Notes: generated by a model not told the origin, from the sequence alone. A stretch of 64,000 bases of DNA from Desulfobacula sp. (GCA_023701135.1 JAMPXP010000019.1:44242-108241); one strand, 5' to 3'; shown: positions 1-9,942, counted from the stretch's first letter. Made by a program: numbers and translations.

Positions 1-1
1 G

Positions 2-688
2 TTTGTGGACATCAACAATGAAAAAATGTCCAAATCCCTGGGCAATTTTACCATGATTAAGGAAGTGCTGGCCAAATACCCGGCCGAGGTCATCCGCATG
101 TTCCTCCTGTCCAATCATTACCGGAGTCCCATTGATTACAGCGAAGATTCCATGCGGGAGATTTCCCTGGGCCTGGACCGGGTCTATGCCTTCCTGGAAA
201 GACTGGATCAGCTAGGATTGGACCAGACAGGGATCAAAACCGGCGATGGCCACACCGGATCTCTGTGGGAAGAGTTTGCCGGGGCCATGAACGACGATTT
301 TAATTCTGCCAGGGCCCTGGCCTGTGTTTTTGACGCCGTTAAAAAAGGCAACCGGCTCCTGGACGAGGCCAAGGGCGGCTTGGATGAGGCCCTTTCAAAG
401 GAACTGGGCCTGATGCGTTCTGATATCCGGTCCCTGGCCGAAATCCTCGGCATTTTTCTGCTGTCCCCGGCCGCTTATTTTGCGGCTAAAAAGGAAAAGG
501 GCATGGCGGATCTGGCGGCCGAATCCGGCGCAGCCACCCCTGCTGAAATCGAAGATCTCATCCGTCAGCGGGCCGAGGCCCGGAAAGCCAGGGATTTCAA
601 GCGGGCCGACGAAATCCGGGATCAGCTCCAGAGCATGAAGATCGTTCTGGAGGACGGCCCCGGCGGCACCACCTGGCGGTTTGAATAA
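2..688 (+). CDS. cysS: Cysteinyl-tRNA synthetase, C-terminal part (5' truncated by window)
   Basis: This is the C-terminal part of the class I enzyme that charges tRNA-Cys with cysteine in the cytoplasm. The reading frame is already open at base 2, so the true start lies before the window. The signature KMSKSLGN loop that binds ATP is visible at bases 23-46. After it come the DALR-like anticodon-binding helical region and the short C-terminal domain, which ends RRQAEARKARDF-like then GTTWR, as is typical of CysRS. About 228 codons are present, roughly half of the usual 460-500 residue enzyme. It is convergent with glnS, only 9 bases apart. The identification is firm; only the missing 5' end is unknown. 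Confidence 0.95.
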   Translation, partial: FVDINNEKMSKSLGNFTMIKEVLAKYPAEVIRMFLLSNHYRSPIDYSEDSMREISLGLDRVYAFLERLDQLGLDQTGIKTGDGHTGSLWEEFAGAMNDDFNSARALACVFDAVKKGNRLLDEAKGGLDEALSKELGLMRSDIRSLAEILGIFLLSPAAYFAAKKEKGMADLAAESGAATPAEIEDLIRQRAEARKARDFKRADEIRDQLQSMKIVLEDGPGGTTWRFE

Positions 689-697
689 AATTGGCCT

Positions 698-2368
698 TTA
701 ACCGGACAGCTTGGCCCAGGTATCCTTCAGGGTCACGGTCCGGTTGAACACCGGCCGTCCAACGGCCCCGGCCTTTGAATCCAGGCAGAAATACCCCAGC
801 CGCTCAAACTGGTAGACCTTTTCCGGCAAAGCCTGGCCCAGGCTTTTTTCAAGTTTGCATCCCTTCAGTTCCTCCAGGGAGGCGGGATTCAGGTTTTCGA
901 TAAAATCCTGTTTGTCCTGTTCCGGGTTTTCATCCTTGAAAAGCCGGTCATAGAGCCTCACATCCGCTTCCAGGCAGTCCTGGGCATTGACCCAGTGAAG
1001 GGTGCCCTTGACCTTGCGGCCGTCCGGGGTATTGCCGCCTTTGGTGGCCGGATCATAGGTGCAGATGAGTTCCGTGACCCGGCCGGTTTCATCCTTGACC
1101 ACTTCCTTGCAGGTCACCAGATAGGCGTACCGGAGCCTTACTTCCCGGCCCGGCCCCAGGCGGAAGAATTTTTTGGGCGGATCTTCCATGAAATCGTCCT
1201 GCTCGATAAAGATTTCCCTGGAAAAGGTCAGGGGCCTTTTGCCCATTTCCTCTTTCTGGGGGTGGTTGGCGGCCTCCAGGGTTTCGGTCAGGCCTTCCGG
1301 ATAGTTTTCAATGGTGAGCTTCAAAGGCCTTAACACGGCCATGGCCCTTGGGGCCCGTTCGTTGAGATCATCTCTCAGGCAGCTTTCCAGAAGCCCCATG
1401 TCCACCCGGCTGTCTTTTTTGGAAACCCCGATGAGGTCGCAGAAATTCCGGATGGCCTCGGGGGTATAACCCCTCCGGCGGATGCCTTCCAGGGTGGGGA
1501 GCCGGGGGTCATCCCAGCCGTCCACATGACCTTCTTCCACCAGTTTCTGGAGTTTGCGTTTGCTTAAGACCGTATAATTGATATTCAGGCGGGCAAATTC
1601 AATCTGCTGGGGATGGCAGGGGGTGTCCAGGACGTCCAGGATCCAGTCGTAAAGGGGCCGGTGGTCTTCAAATTCCAGGCTGCAAAGGGAATGGGTAATG
1701 CCTTCCAGGGCATCGGAAAGGCTGTGGGTGAAATCATACATGGGGTAGATGCACCATCGGGTCCCGGTTCTCGGGTGGGAGGCCTTTTTGACCCGGTAGA
1801 TGATGGGATCCCTCAGATTGATATTGGGTGAGGCCATGTCGATTTTGGCCCGGAGGGTGTGCCGGCCCTCCTCGAATTCCCCGGCCTTCATGCGGGCGAA
1901 GAGATCCAGGTTTTCCTCCACGGACCGGTCCCGGAAGGGGCTGTTCTTGCCTGGCTCCGTCAGGGTGCCCCGGTATTCCCGGATTTCCTCCGGGGCCAGG
2001 CTGCACACGTAGGCCTTGCCCTTTTGGATCAGTTCCACGGCAAATTCATAGAGTCGGTCAAAATAGTCGGACGCATAATAGGGGGTCCCGAATTCAAATC
2101 CCAGCCAGTGAACAGTGGATTGGATGGAATCGATATAGACCTGTTTTTCCTTGGCCGGATTGGAATCGTCAAATCTCAGATTGCATTTGCCGCCGAATTT
2201 TCCGGCCATGCCGAAATTCAGGCAGATGGATTTGGCGTGGCCGATATGCAGATACCCGTTGGGCTCCGGCGGAAACCGCGTGGCGACCCTGCCGTTGTTT
2301 TTATGATTCTTTATGTCTTCCCTGATGATGGCTTCTATGAAATGCCCTTTACCGGTCTCTGTTTCCAT
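698..2368 (-). CDS. glnS: Glutaminyl-tRNA synthetase
   Basis: This is the class I synthetase that attaches glutamine directly to tRNA-Gln. The 556-residue product matches the bacterial GlnRS length. The Rossmann-fold motif [14 protein letters not shown] has HIGH at residues 41-44. The KMSKS-equivalent VLSKRKL lies near residue 266, and the two beta-barrel anticodon-binding domains fill the C-terminal half. The start ATG is preceded on the minus strand by TTGAGGATATAA, a good ribosome binding site. A bacterium with GlnRS may not need the amidotransferase route for Gln-tRNA; whether GatCAB exists lies outside this window. The leader just upstream of this start is found again, diverged, near 8306-8411. 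Confidence 0.97.
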   Translation of the reverse strand: METETGKGHFIEAIIREDIKNHKNNGRVATRFPPEPNGYLHIGHAKSICLNFGMAGKFGGKCNLRFDDSNPAKEKQVYIDSIQSTVHWLGFEFGTPYYASDYFDRLYEFAVELIQKGKAYVCSLAPEEIREYRGTLTEPGKNSPFRDRSVEENLDLFARMKAGEFEEGRHTLRAKIDMASPNINLRDPIIYRVKKASHPRTGTRWCIYPMYDFTHSLSDALEGITHSLCSLEFEDHRPLYDWILDVLDTPCHPQQIEFARLNINYTVLSKRKLQKLVEEGHVDGWDDPRLPTLEGIRRRGYTPEAIRNFCDLIGVSKKDSRVDMGLLESCLRDDLNERAPRAMAVLRPLKLTIENYPEGLTETLEAANHPQKEEMGKRPLTFSREIFIEQDDFMEDPPKKFFRLGPGREVRLRYAYLVTCKEVVKDETGRVTELICTYDPATKGGNTPDGRKVKGTLHWVNAQDCLEADVRLYDRLFKDENPEQDKQDFIENLNPASLEELKGCKLEKSLGQALPEKVYQFERLGYFCLDSKAGAVGRPVFNRTVTLKDTWAKLSG

Positions 2369-2455
2369 TTATATCCTCAACCTGAGTGTTAAATTTAAAG
2401 CTCCTTTTTAACACAGTTTGGAAATTCGAGGCAAATATTAATGTAAGCTTTTATA
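2356..2455 (-). repeat. glnS leader, copy A of a diverged direct repeat
   Basis: This block covers the first bases of glnS, its ribosome binding site and about 85 bases of upstream sequence. A second copy, roughly 80% identical by eye, lies at 8306-8411 in the same orientation. Shared exact blocks include TCTCTGTTTCC, TTATATCCTCAACC, AACACAGTTTGG and AATATTAA. In copy A the block runs directly into the glnS ATG on the minus strand. The rest of the 297-base gap up to the sensor kinase (2456-2665) is AT-rich and holds no gene I can support. Confidence 0.7.
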
Positions 2456-2665
2456 CCATTATGATTGGTTTTGATTTACTTCATTTTATCGGAATGATTG
2501 CTTTTTATTGTCGTTTTCTGTAACGTTGATAAAATCTACAGGAAAAATAGTCCGATGATAGCACAAACCTGAATTTCATTTTTAGAGAGAGATATACGGT
2601 TAGGTAGCAATCTTGGCACTGGTGAAATCAAAATTTACCGGTCGAAAAAATGATTTGGAGAAAAT

Positions 2666-5632
2666 ATGAATTCCTTTCTGATTCCAGGTCTGATAGCCGT
2701 TACCACCATGTCCTTGATAGTGGCCGCTTTGTACCTGTATCTTTTCCTAAATAATCAGGACAGAATATTGCGGTTATGGAGCGCGGCCTGGGGAGTTTAT
2801 GCCCTGCGCTTTGTGATCCAGACTTCGGTGGTGTTACACATTCTGCCTCCCTGGATGGGTGTGCTCCAGGAGGTAGCCACCCTGACCGGTGCCTTTCTCT
2901 GTATTGCTGGTGCCAAAGCTCTGGCGGACAAACCCGCTGACGCCTGGTGGGGGTATGGGGCTTTAATTTCTATTGGCTGGGTGGTGTTTGCCCAGATAGC
3001 ACATCTGCCGTTTTTTTGGGCTGATCTGCCGATCTCCTTTTTTACTGGTTTTCTTTTTTGTTGGTCCGGAATCATCATTCTGCGCCAAACTCAAATTGGC
3101 GGCCCCGGAAGAACTGTATCAGGCTATGCACTGATTCTCTGGGGTATTCATCGGGCCGACTACACATTCCTGAGACCTGTGGCATGGTTCGCTCCCTGGG
3201 GCTTTCTGATCGCCGCGCTGCTCTTTCTCACCGCCGCCATCGGTATTCTGCTGCTTTACTATGATAAAATCCGGGCCGAACTTGAACGTGAGATTCATGA
3301 ACGCAAACTGGCGCAGGAATCATTAGCGGCAAGTGAGGAAGATTTAAAAGAATCCCAGAGGATTGCTCGCTTGGGCAGTTGGCGCCTGGACGTTGCAAGC
3401 AATAAGGTCGTTTGGTCGGAAGCGCTCTACAAGATGTATGGGTTTAACCCCGCACTCCCTCCACCGCCTTACACCGAACACCAGAAGCTGTTTACCGTTG
3501 AGAGCTGGGAAAAACTTACCAAAGCCCTGAATAAAACCAAAGAAGAAGGTATTCCCTACGAGCTTGAGTTGCAAACGGTGAGGAAGGATGGAAGCTATGG
3601 ATGGATGTGGGTGCATGGCGAGGCCTTGCGGGATGCAAACAACGCAATAACCATGCTTAGGGGTGCGGCTCAAGACATCACCGAGCGAAAACAAGCGGAA
3701 GATGCTCTGCTGGAAAGCGAGAAGCGTCTGTCTTTTGTACTTGATGGCAGCCAACTGGGGTTCTGGGACTGGGATATTCCTACCGGCAAAGTCATTCGAA
3801 ATGAAGTATGGGCGCAAATGCTGGGATACACTCTCGAAGAGGTTGAATTGACTGTAAAACAATGGACTGACCTTCATCACCCGGATGATAAAGACGCTGC
3901 CTGGCAATCCATCCAGGATCATTTGGAGGGACGAACACCAATACATCGAATTGAGTACCGGATGAGAACCAAGGATGGTCAATATAAATGGATCTTGGAT
4001 CAGGCCAAGATTGTCCAACGAGACTCAAATGGGAAACCCTTAAGGATGAGCGGCACCCACACCGACATTACAGACCGGAAGAAGGTAGAAGAGAAGCTGA
4101 AGGAGAATGAACAGCGCTATATAAGAGCCCAGCGTATGGGGAAGGTAGGAAACTGGGAATATGATCTTGTCAAGGAGACTTTCTGGGGTTCTGAAATGGC
4201 CAAACGAATTTATGGGTTTGATCCAGAGAGTGACCGGTTCACCACCGATGAAGTAGAAACCTGTATTCCAGAAAGGGAGCGAGTACATCAGGCGCTGATC
4301 GATTTGATCGAAAAGGACGTTCCTTATCACCTTGAATTTGATATCCACCCCGTTTCAGGGCCTAAAACCAGCACAATTCGATCCATAGCGGAAGTCCTTA
4401 GAGACGATTCGGGTGCGCCGTTAAAAGTTATCGGTGTGATTCAGGATATCACAGAGCAAAAAGAATCATTGAAACAAAAAGAAAAACTTGAAAACGAACT
4501 TATTCAAGCTCAAAAAATGGAATCCATTGGGACATTGGCTGGTGGTATTGCCCATGATTTCAATAATATGCTCAGCATTATCTTGGGCAATTCGGAAATA
4601 ATGATGGACGATATCGGGCCTGACCATCCATGTTCTTCAAATCTGAAGGAAATTCGAAATGCGGCACAGCGCTCAGCAGACCTTACCCGCCAGTTACTGG
4701 CGTTTGCCCGGAAACAGACCATTTCTCCAAAAATTCTTAATCCCAACCATGTGATCGAGGGCATGCTTAAAATGTTAAAACGCCTGATAGGAGAAGATAT
4801 TGACCTGTTATGGCAACCTCAAACGGATTTATGGCCCGTTAAAATAGATCCTTCCCAAATTGATCAAATATTGGCCAATCTCTGTGTCAATGCAAGGGAT
4901 GCCATAAAAGACGTGGGCAAAGTCACCATTGAAACCGGCAATATTAGCTTTGATGAAACCTACTGCGAGGAGCACGCAGGTTTCATACCTGGAAATTATG
5001 TTCTAATCGGTGTCAGTGATAACGGCTGCGGAATGGATAGGGAAACGACAACGCATCTTTTTGAGCCATTTTTTACGACAAAAAAGAAAGGAGAGGGAAC
5101 CGGACTTGGTCTATCGACCATATACGGCATTGTGAAACAGAATAACGGATTCATAAACATCTACAGTGAACTCGACCAGGGAACCACTTTCAAGATTTAT
5201 CTGCCGAGATACTCTGGAAATTTCGAACAAAAAGCAGAAAAAGAAGTTCAAAAAGAATCTCCAAAAGGCCATGAAACCATTCTTCTGGTAGAAGACGAAT
5301 ATGCTATTCTGCAGATGACCATACAGATGCTTGAAAGGCTGGGTTATACCGTGTTGGCGGCAAACTCTCCCGATGAAGCGATTCGGATCAGCAATGTCTC
5401 CGGCATTATCATCGACTTGCTGATGACCGACGTGGTCATGCCGTCAATGAATGGACGTGAGCTTGCCGTGAAAATCCTGTCGTCATTTCCTAACATGAAA
5501 TGCCTGTATATGTCAGGCTATACGGCCAACGTCATTGCCCACAGAGGGATATTGGATGAGGGTCTGAATTTCATAAACAAACCATTTTCAAAACACGAGC
5601 TTTCCATGAAATTGAGAGAAATATTGGATTGA
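2666..5632 (+). CDS. PAS-domain hybrid sensor histidine kinase with receiver
   Basis: This is a membrane-bound hybrid histidine kinase of 988 residues. About seven hydrophobic segments fill residues 1-205, followed by three PAS/PAC units (roughly 225-340, 345-470 and 475-600). The dimerisation helix carries the phospho-accepting histidine in GGIAHDFNN at residue 630. An HATPase domain follows, with DNGCGMD and GEGTGLGLS boxes. A C-terminal receiver domain begins LLVEDE and has its likely phospho-aspartate in TDVVMP near residue 922. There is no DNA-binding output domain, so the signal probably passes to an unlinked phosphotransfer protein or regulator, or the receiver acts as a phosphate sink. 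No cognate response regulator lies nearby. The signal is unknown. The base composition is more AT-rich than its neighbours, and leader repeats flank the segment. Confidence 0.92.
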   Translation: MNSFLIPGLIAVTTMSLIVAALYLYLFLNNQDRILRLWSAAWGVYALRFVIQTSVVLHILPPWMGVLQEVATLTGAFLCIAGAKALADKPADAWWGYGALISIGWVVFAQIAHLPFFWADLPISFFTGFLFCWSGIIILRQTQIGGPGRTVSGYALILWGIHRADYTFLRPVAWFAPWGFLIAALLFLTAAIGILLLYYDKIRAELEREIHERKLAQESLAASEEDLKESQRIARLGSWRLDVASNKVVWSEALYKMYGFNPALPPPPYTEHQKLFTVESWEKLTKALNKTKEEGIPYELELQTVRKDGSYGWMWVHGEALRDANNAITMLRGAAQDITERKQAEDALLESEKRLSFVLDGSQLGFWDWDIPTGKVIRNEVWAQMLGYTLEEVELTVKQWTDLHHPDDKDAAWQSIQDHLEGRTPIHRIEYRMRTKDGQYKWILDQAKIVQRDSNGKPLRMSGTHTDITDRKKVEEKLKENEQRYIRAQRMGKVGNWEYDLVKETFWGSEMAKRIYGFDPESDRFTTDEVETCIPERERVHQALIDLIEKDVPYHLEFDIHPVSGPKTSTIRSIAEVLRDDSGAPLKVIGVIQDITEQKESLKQKEKLENELIQAQKMESIGTLAGGIAHDFNNMLSIILGNSEIMMDDIGPDHPCSSNLKEIRNAAQRSADLTRQLLAFARKQTISPKILNPNHVIEGMLKMLKRLIGEDIDLLWQPQTDLWPVKIDPSQIDQILANLCVNARDAIKDVGKVTIETGNISFDETYCEEHAGFIPGNYVLIGVSDNGCGMDRETTTHLFEPFFTTKKKGEGTGLGLSTIYGIVKQNNGFINIYSELDQGTTFKIYLPRYSGNFEQKAEKEVQKESPKGHETILLVEDEYAILQMTIQMLERLGYTVLAANSPDEAIRISNVSGIIIDLLMTDVVMPSMNGRELAVKILSSFPNMKCLYMSGYTANVIAHRGILDEGLNFINKPFSKHELSMKLREILD

Positions 5633-5664
5633 AAATGGAATCTGAAACACTTTCAAGTTTTGAT

Positions 5665-8160
5665 TCAAACCATCAATAATTCCTGCAGAGCCGTTTGTCT
5701 CTTACTGATGTCCTGATTTTTAACGGCCATGGCAAGCGCTTTTCGGGTGCCGACAAATACAGCCAGTTTTTTTGCCCGTGTGATGCCGGTATAAATGAGA
5801 TTGCGAAACAGCATTTTAAAGTGCTGGGTCAGGACGGGTATGATGACCACTTCAAACTCACTGCCCTGGGATTTGTGGATGGTAATGGCATAGGCCAGAT
5901 CCAGCTCCATGATATCGGTCTGTTGGTAATGAACCAGCCGGTTATCCGGATAAAATGAAACAGAGCAGGTCAGGTCGATATTATCCATATCCCGGATGAC
6001 GCCGATGTCGCCGTTAAAGACACCCAGATCATAATTGTTCCGCCGGTGTATGACCCGGTCTCCGATTCTGAAAATCCTTTCTCCGACCTTTAATTGTTTT
6101 TTGCCCTCAATGAATGGGTTTGAGGCTTCCTGGATGACTTTATTCAGGCTGACCGTCCCCATGCTTCCCCGGGTCATGGGAGAAAGGATCTGTATTTCAC
6201 AGTTGCCGTAATACCGGGGAATCCATTCCTGATAAAGCTGCCTGACGACATCCAGGGCGGACAGGCCATAATGAAGGGACGACCAGGGATGAACTTTTTT
6301 TAAGACAGCAAGCAATTCGTCAGCTCTGGTTTCAGCCTCACACACCTTTTGTAAATTCACATGCTCGAATTTTTTCGGAATAACGATTTCCGTCTCGTAG
6401 GGAATCACCGGTTCCTGAACCCGGAATTCAAAAAAGTCCGCTTCATCCGGGTCATCGGACAAATTGTTTTCCAGCCCGGAAAGGGTTAATTCATAAAATC
6501 GCTTCACCCTTGAAATAAAGCTGATCTGATCTTTGCCGGCCTCGTCTGCATCCAGAAACAGGCAATCAATTTTGTCCTGCCAGACCTCAGGATGTTTAAA
6601 CGGGGATTGTATCCAGGGAATCTCGCCTTTGTTGATCTGGTGGGCGTATTGAATGATAAGAGATTCCCGGGCCTGGCGAAATATCTGTGTCAGTTCAAAG
6701 CAGGGAACGGTCCGGGATGCAATGATATCCTTTAAAACATTGCCGGCGCCCACGGCCGGCAGTTGGTCGGCGTCACCGATGAAAAGCACCCGGGCAGTCC
6801 TGGGGACCGCCTTGAGCAAGGATGCCGTAAGATTGATATCCAGCATGGAACATTCATCAACGATAAGAAAGTCTGTCTTTAAAGGGGTCTCCTCGTCTTT
6901 TTTAAATTTGCCGTTTTGCCATCCCAGCAGGCGGTGGATGGTTTTGGATTCTTTCCCAATAACGTCTATCATCCGCTGGGCCGCCCTCCCGGTGGGTGCT
7001 GCCAGAAGAACCGTTAACCCCATGGCTTCAATTAATTTGACGATCACAAGGGTGGTGGTGGTTTTGCCGCACCCCGGCCCGCCCGTAAGCACGGAAAATT
7101 TCTCACAGACAATACCCTTGACGGCTTCGGTCTGTTCATCACTCAAAGAGATATTTTTCGCCTTGCAGTATAGGCTTACCCATCGGCTCACCCTTTCTTT
7201 TTCAATTTTTGGAGGGTCGCCAATATCCGCAATCCTTTTTGCAACATACAGCTCATCAAAATACAAAGACTTTGAATAATAGCATCGTTCAGGTATGCCG
7301 CCGGCCACGGCAAGGTCACGAACCATCAAAAACTTTTCGTCTTCCATATATTGCAAAAGCTCAGGCAGTTTATGGGACAGATCCAGTTTTAAGAGTTCAT
7401 TCACCTGGGAATTGATTTGAGATTCGGTCAGGAAACAATGTCCAAAGTCCCGGCTGGCCGCAAGCACATGTTTTATACCCGCCATGATGCGTTGCCGGCT
7501 GTCGGGAGCAAGACCGACGCTTAAGGCAACCTTGTCGGCAGAAAAAAAACCGATTCCATAAAAATCATTGGCCAGCCGGTATGGATCTTCGGTAACGATG
7601 CCTATGGCCTCATCCCCGTATTCCTTATAAATCCGGACGGCAAACAGGGTACTGATGCCATGGGATTGTAAAAACATCATGACTTCCCGGATGGCTTTAT
7701 GCTCTGTCCAGGCGGCACTTATCATGTCCAGTTTTTTCCGGGCAATCCCCGGAACCTCGGTCAGCCTTTCAATATCTTTTTCGAAGATATCCAGGGTTTG
7801 CTGATCAAAATAGGTCACAATTTTTTTTGCAGTTTTGGGCCCCACGCCTTTAATCAGACCTGATCCCAGGTATTTTTCAAGGGCCGCTGCCGTTGCCGGT
7901 TTTTTTTCCTTTGCCAGGGTTGCCTGAAACTGACGGCCGTGTTTAGGATGAATGGTCCATGATCCTTGGAACTCCATGGTGGCACCGGCAAAAACCTTGG
8001 TCTGATGAACAATGACGGTTTCCTGCCCATGCGGATGATTAAAGGGCGTCACCCGAAGAATAGACCAGCCGTTATCGGGATTATGAAAGGTAACCCGGTC
8101 CACAATGCCCGTAAGACTCTCGGTAATCATTCCTGTCCGGTTTACCGGTTGCTGCTTCAT
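5665..8160 (-). CDS. recD2: RecD2-type ATP-dependent 5'-3' DNA helicase
   Basis: This is a superfamily 1B helicase of 831 residues that would unwind DNA 5' to 3'; RecD2 enzymes act in repair without RecBC. The N-terminal region (about 1-100) looks like the OB-fold leader of RecD2. Residues near 90-130 carry helix-hairpin-helix motifs (GSGLIKGVGPKTAKKI). The Walker A motif GGPGCGKTTTT is near residue 360 and the Walker B motif VDECSMLD is near 440. The C-terminal UvrD-like end has AITIHKSQGSEF and GITRAKK. The gene ends 32 bases from the stop of the sensor kinase and is convergent with it. I see no recB or recC. The protein family is certain; the cellular role is known only from relatives. Confidence 0.93.
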   Translation of the reverse strand: MKQQPVNRTGMITESLTGIVDRVTFHNPDNGWSILRVTPFNHPHGQETVIVHQTKVFAGATMEFQGSWTIHPKHGRQFQATLAKEKKPATAAALEKYLGSGLIKGVGPKTAKKIVTYFDQQTLDIFEKDIERLTEVPGIARKKLDMISAAWTEHKAIREVMMFLQSHGISTLFAVRIYKEYGDEAIGIVTEDPYRLANDFYGIGFFSADKVALSVGLAPDSRQRIMAGIKHVLAASRDFGHCFLTESQINSQVNELLKLDLSHKLPELLQYMEDEKFLMVRDLAVAGGIPERCYYSKSLYFDELYVAKRIADIGDPPKIEKERVSRWVSLYCKAKNISLSDEQTEAVKGIVCEKFSVLTGGPGCGKTTTTLVIVKLIEAMGLTVLLAAPTGRAAQRMIDVIGKESKTIHRLLGWQNGKFKKDEETPLKTDFLIVDECSMLDINLTASLLKAVPRTARVLFIGDADQLPAVGAGNVLKDIIASRTVPCFELTQIFRQARESLIIQYAHQINKGEIPWIQSPFKHPEVWQDKIDCLFLDADEAGKDQISFISRVKRFYELTLSGLENNLSDDPDEADFFEFRVQEPVIPYETEIVIPKKFEHVNLQKVCEAETRADELLAVLKKVHPWSSLHYGLSALDVVRQLYQEWIPRYYGNCEIQILSPMTRGSMGTVSLNKVIQEASNPFIEGKKQLKVGERIFRIGDRVIHRRNNYDLGVFNGDIGVIRDMDNIDLTCSVSFYPDNRLVHYQQTDIMELDLAYAITIHKSQGSEFEVVIIPVLTQHFKMLFRNLIYTGITRAKKLAVFVGTRKALAMAVKNQDISKRQTALQELLMV

Positions 8161-8305
8161 CTTCGCTGATCCTCGTTCGTATATAATGTCAGTAGATACA
8201 CCAATGCAGCTTGGGTGATCAATATGTTTGAGATTTTTTGAAACGGGAATATACCGGAAGGCTATGAATTCATCCCGGCCGGGGATAGTGAAGATGGGGT
8301 TTTTT

Positions 8306-8411
8306 TCTCTGTTTCCGGTTATCCGTTATATCCTCAACCGGACTGCTGAATATGAATGTCCTGTTTAACACAGTTTGGCAATCCGACGCGAATATTAACT
8401 TTATTTTTATA
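8306..8411 (-). repeat. Vestigial glnS leader, copy B of a diverged direct repeat
   Basis: This stretch matches the glnS leader at 2356-2455. Read on the minus strand it keeps the TTGAGGATATAA ribosome binding site and, after a short insertion, the GGAAACAGAGA that encodes the first residues of glnS. The ATG is lost and no GlnRS frame continues. The copy lies about 145 bases upstream of recD2, so it could still supply a promoter to that gene. The remaining parts of the 468-base gap (8161-8305 and 8412-8628) hold no gene or repeat that I can support. Confidence 0.65.
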
Positions 8412-8628
8412 AAAATCGATTACTCAAAGTTCTTTACACGTTATAAAAATACTGATACGGATTCAGCAGCCGGGTGTCTGGGTTACTGGATCTGGAAATA
8501 GTCGGTTTCAAACAGTCCACAGGCAATGGTTTTTACCTGATAGCAGCCTTTTTTCCAACTTACGCGTGACATGCAGGTTATAAGGGAAAATTGACCCGAT
8601 AATAAATGATTAGCCACCAAGGAATACA

Positions 8629-9261
8629 ATGAAAAAAATTTTATCATTTTTGCTGGGGATATTTCTACTCATTGGCATTTTTTGGGTAGCCTACTGGTTG
8701 CTTTCCGAAATATGGGGGCAGTTCAAATCTCTTGATACTAACGTTGCTGTCGCTGCACTTACTGCTTTTACAACGGTAACTGTATCAACATTAACAGTTG
8801 TTCTCGGTAAATATTACGAACGTAAAAAAGATATCGAAGCTCATTATAGACAGAAAAAAACGGAAATATATGATGAATTTCTGAAAGAATTTTTTAAAGC
8901 ATTCTACTCCGAGGCAGACAAAGACGACGAGGCCGACCAAAAAAGCATGATTGATTTTTTACGTGAATGGCAGCGAAAAATGGTTCTTTGGGGTGGTCAA
9001 AATGTTTTAATGAAATACATTAAGTGGATGACCCATCTCAAAAAGGGAAATCCCGATGCAGCGACAATTTTCTTGATGGAGGATTTCTTTAGAGAGATAC
9101 GTAAAGATCTTGGTCACAAGAATAACAAACTTGAAAAAGGAACCTTCGCCCACCTTATTTTGCAGAATGCTGAAATTTTTCTCGAAATGGCAAAAAAGAA
9201 TCCTAATGTAACGTTAGCGGAGTTGGCTGAGGCAGAAAATGAGTTGCAATCGATAGGCTAA
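8629..9261 (+). CDS. Small membrane-anchored protein of unknown function (cassette-like gene)
   Basis: I do not recognise this 210-residue protein. Two hydrophobic segments sit near residues 4-27 and 40-62. A charged, helical, mostly lysine- and glutamate-rich cytoplasmic part follows, starting YYERKKDIEAHYRQKK. A ribosome binding site (AAGGAA) lies 4 bases before the ATG. The base composition is clearly more AT-rich than the housekeeping genes around. Its TAA stop codon sits inside the left core of an attC-like palindrome (9256-9327), which is the usual arrangement in an integron gene cassette. Function cannot be inferred from sequence alone. Confidence 0.75.
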   Translation: MKKILSFLLGIFLLIGIFWVAYWLLSEIWGQFKSLDTNVAVAALTAFTTVTVSTLTVVLGKYYERKKDIEAHYRQKKTEIYDEFLKEFFKAFYSEADKDDEADQKSMIDFLREWQRKMVLWGGQNVLMKYIKWMTHLKKGNPDAATIFLMEDFFREIRKDLGHKNNKLEKGTFAHLILQNAEIFLEMAKKNPNVTLAELAEAENELQSIG

Positions 9262-9327
9262 CGCGGCTGCACGAGGGTGCCAACCTCTACGCTTCGAGGT
9301 TGGCACCTGTGAGCCTTGGCGTTACGT
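9256..9327 (+). repeat. attC-like recombination site 1
   Basis: This 72-base imperfect palindrome has the architecture of an integron attC site. The outer cores TAACGC (9259-9264) and GCGTTA (9319-9324) are perfectly complementary. Inside them GGCT pairs with AGCC and CAC pairs with GTG, leaving one unpaired G, like the extrahelical base that orients attC. A TTG sits unpaired on the other side, like the central spacer. A 12-bp perfect stem (9276-9287 with 9296-9307) closes an 8-base loop. The stop codon of the preceding gene lies in the left core. The right core GTTACGT departs from the GTTRRRY consensus at one position. No integrase gene is in the window. Confidence 0.6.
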
Positions 9328-9405
9328 TTTAATAAAGCCCATGACTTTGAATAATTTATATTAATCAGAAACAAAACCATTATTTTAAATTGAGGAGATA
9401 TTTCG

Positions 9406-9789
9406 ATGGAGCAAAATTTTAAAGCATCCGTTCAGTATGATGATCTATTGGGCAGTGTCGCTGCTGATAGGGCAGACAAAAATGGTCCTTCTAAATGGCT
9501 ATCAGAAAAGAAACTAATTAAGGAGGGCGAACTCGTTGTTGGAATTTCTATGTATTCTGGAGAAAACCACGGCACACATCAAGATCCTGTTTATGCCACT
9601 TTCTTGGTTACAGATCTAAAGGGATACGAAAATGTACCTGAAATGCTTGTTTCCATTGATGGCCCAATACAAGTTAGAAAGATCGACGTGGATATGAATC
9701 TTAGAGATTTTTTTGCCTTATTTAAACGCTTTAATGTAACACTTTCTACAAAAGGTATGATGGAAGGCCAACAGTATAGAACTGAATAA
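9406..9789 (+). CDS. Protein of unknown function (cassette-like gene)
   Basis: I do not recognise this 127-residue protein. It looks soluble, has no signal peptide or membrane segment, and seems to be a mixed alpha/beta fold (motifs such as LVVGISMYSGENHG and VSIDGPIQVRKIDVDM). A GAGGAG ribosome binding site lies 8 bases before the ATG. It sits between two attC-like palindromes (9256-9327 and 9817-9942), so gene plus downstream palindrome would form one cassette-sized unit of about 615 bases. AT-richness and lack of relation to its neighbours fit a transferred gene. No function is proposed. Confidence 0.7.
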   Translation: MEQNFKASVQYDDLLGSVAADRADKNGPSKWLSEKKLIKEGELVVGISMYSGENHGTHQDPVYATFLVTDLKGYENVPEMLVSIDGPIQVRKIDVDMNLRDFFALFKRFNVTLSTKGMMEGQQYRTE

Positions 9790-9816
9790 CTCATAGGAAC
9801 CTCATTACTTGAAATG

Positions 9817-9942
9817 TAACCAAACGCTGGCGAGGGACCGGGCTTACTTCACGGATTTTTGAAAAAATGTGTTTTAAGAGAATAAAATTTTTTATTGAGG
9901 TTCTGGGTTAAAAAAGCCCGATCCCTCAGCTTTGCGTTCAGT
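9817..9942 (+). repeat. attC-like recombination site 2 (long form)
   Basis: This is a second imperfect palindrome, about 126 bases long, 28 bases after the stop of the 127-residue gene. The outer cores AACGC (9823-9827) and GCGTT pair. The inner arms GAGGGACCGGGCTT and AAGCCCGATCCCTC match at 13 of 14 positions. The arms enclose an AT-rich loop of roughly 65 bases. The overall size and the AACGC...GAGGGA start resemble the long Vibrio-type attC repeats. The right core GTTCAGT fits GTTRRRY less well than site 1. The Fic gene starts 58 bases downstream. Confidence 0.45.
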
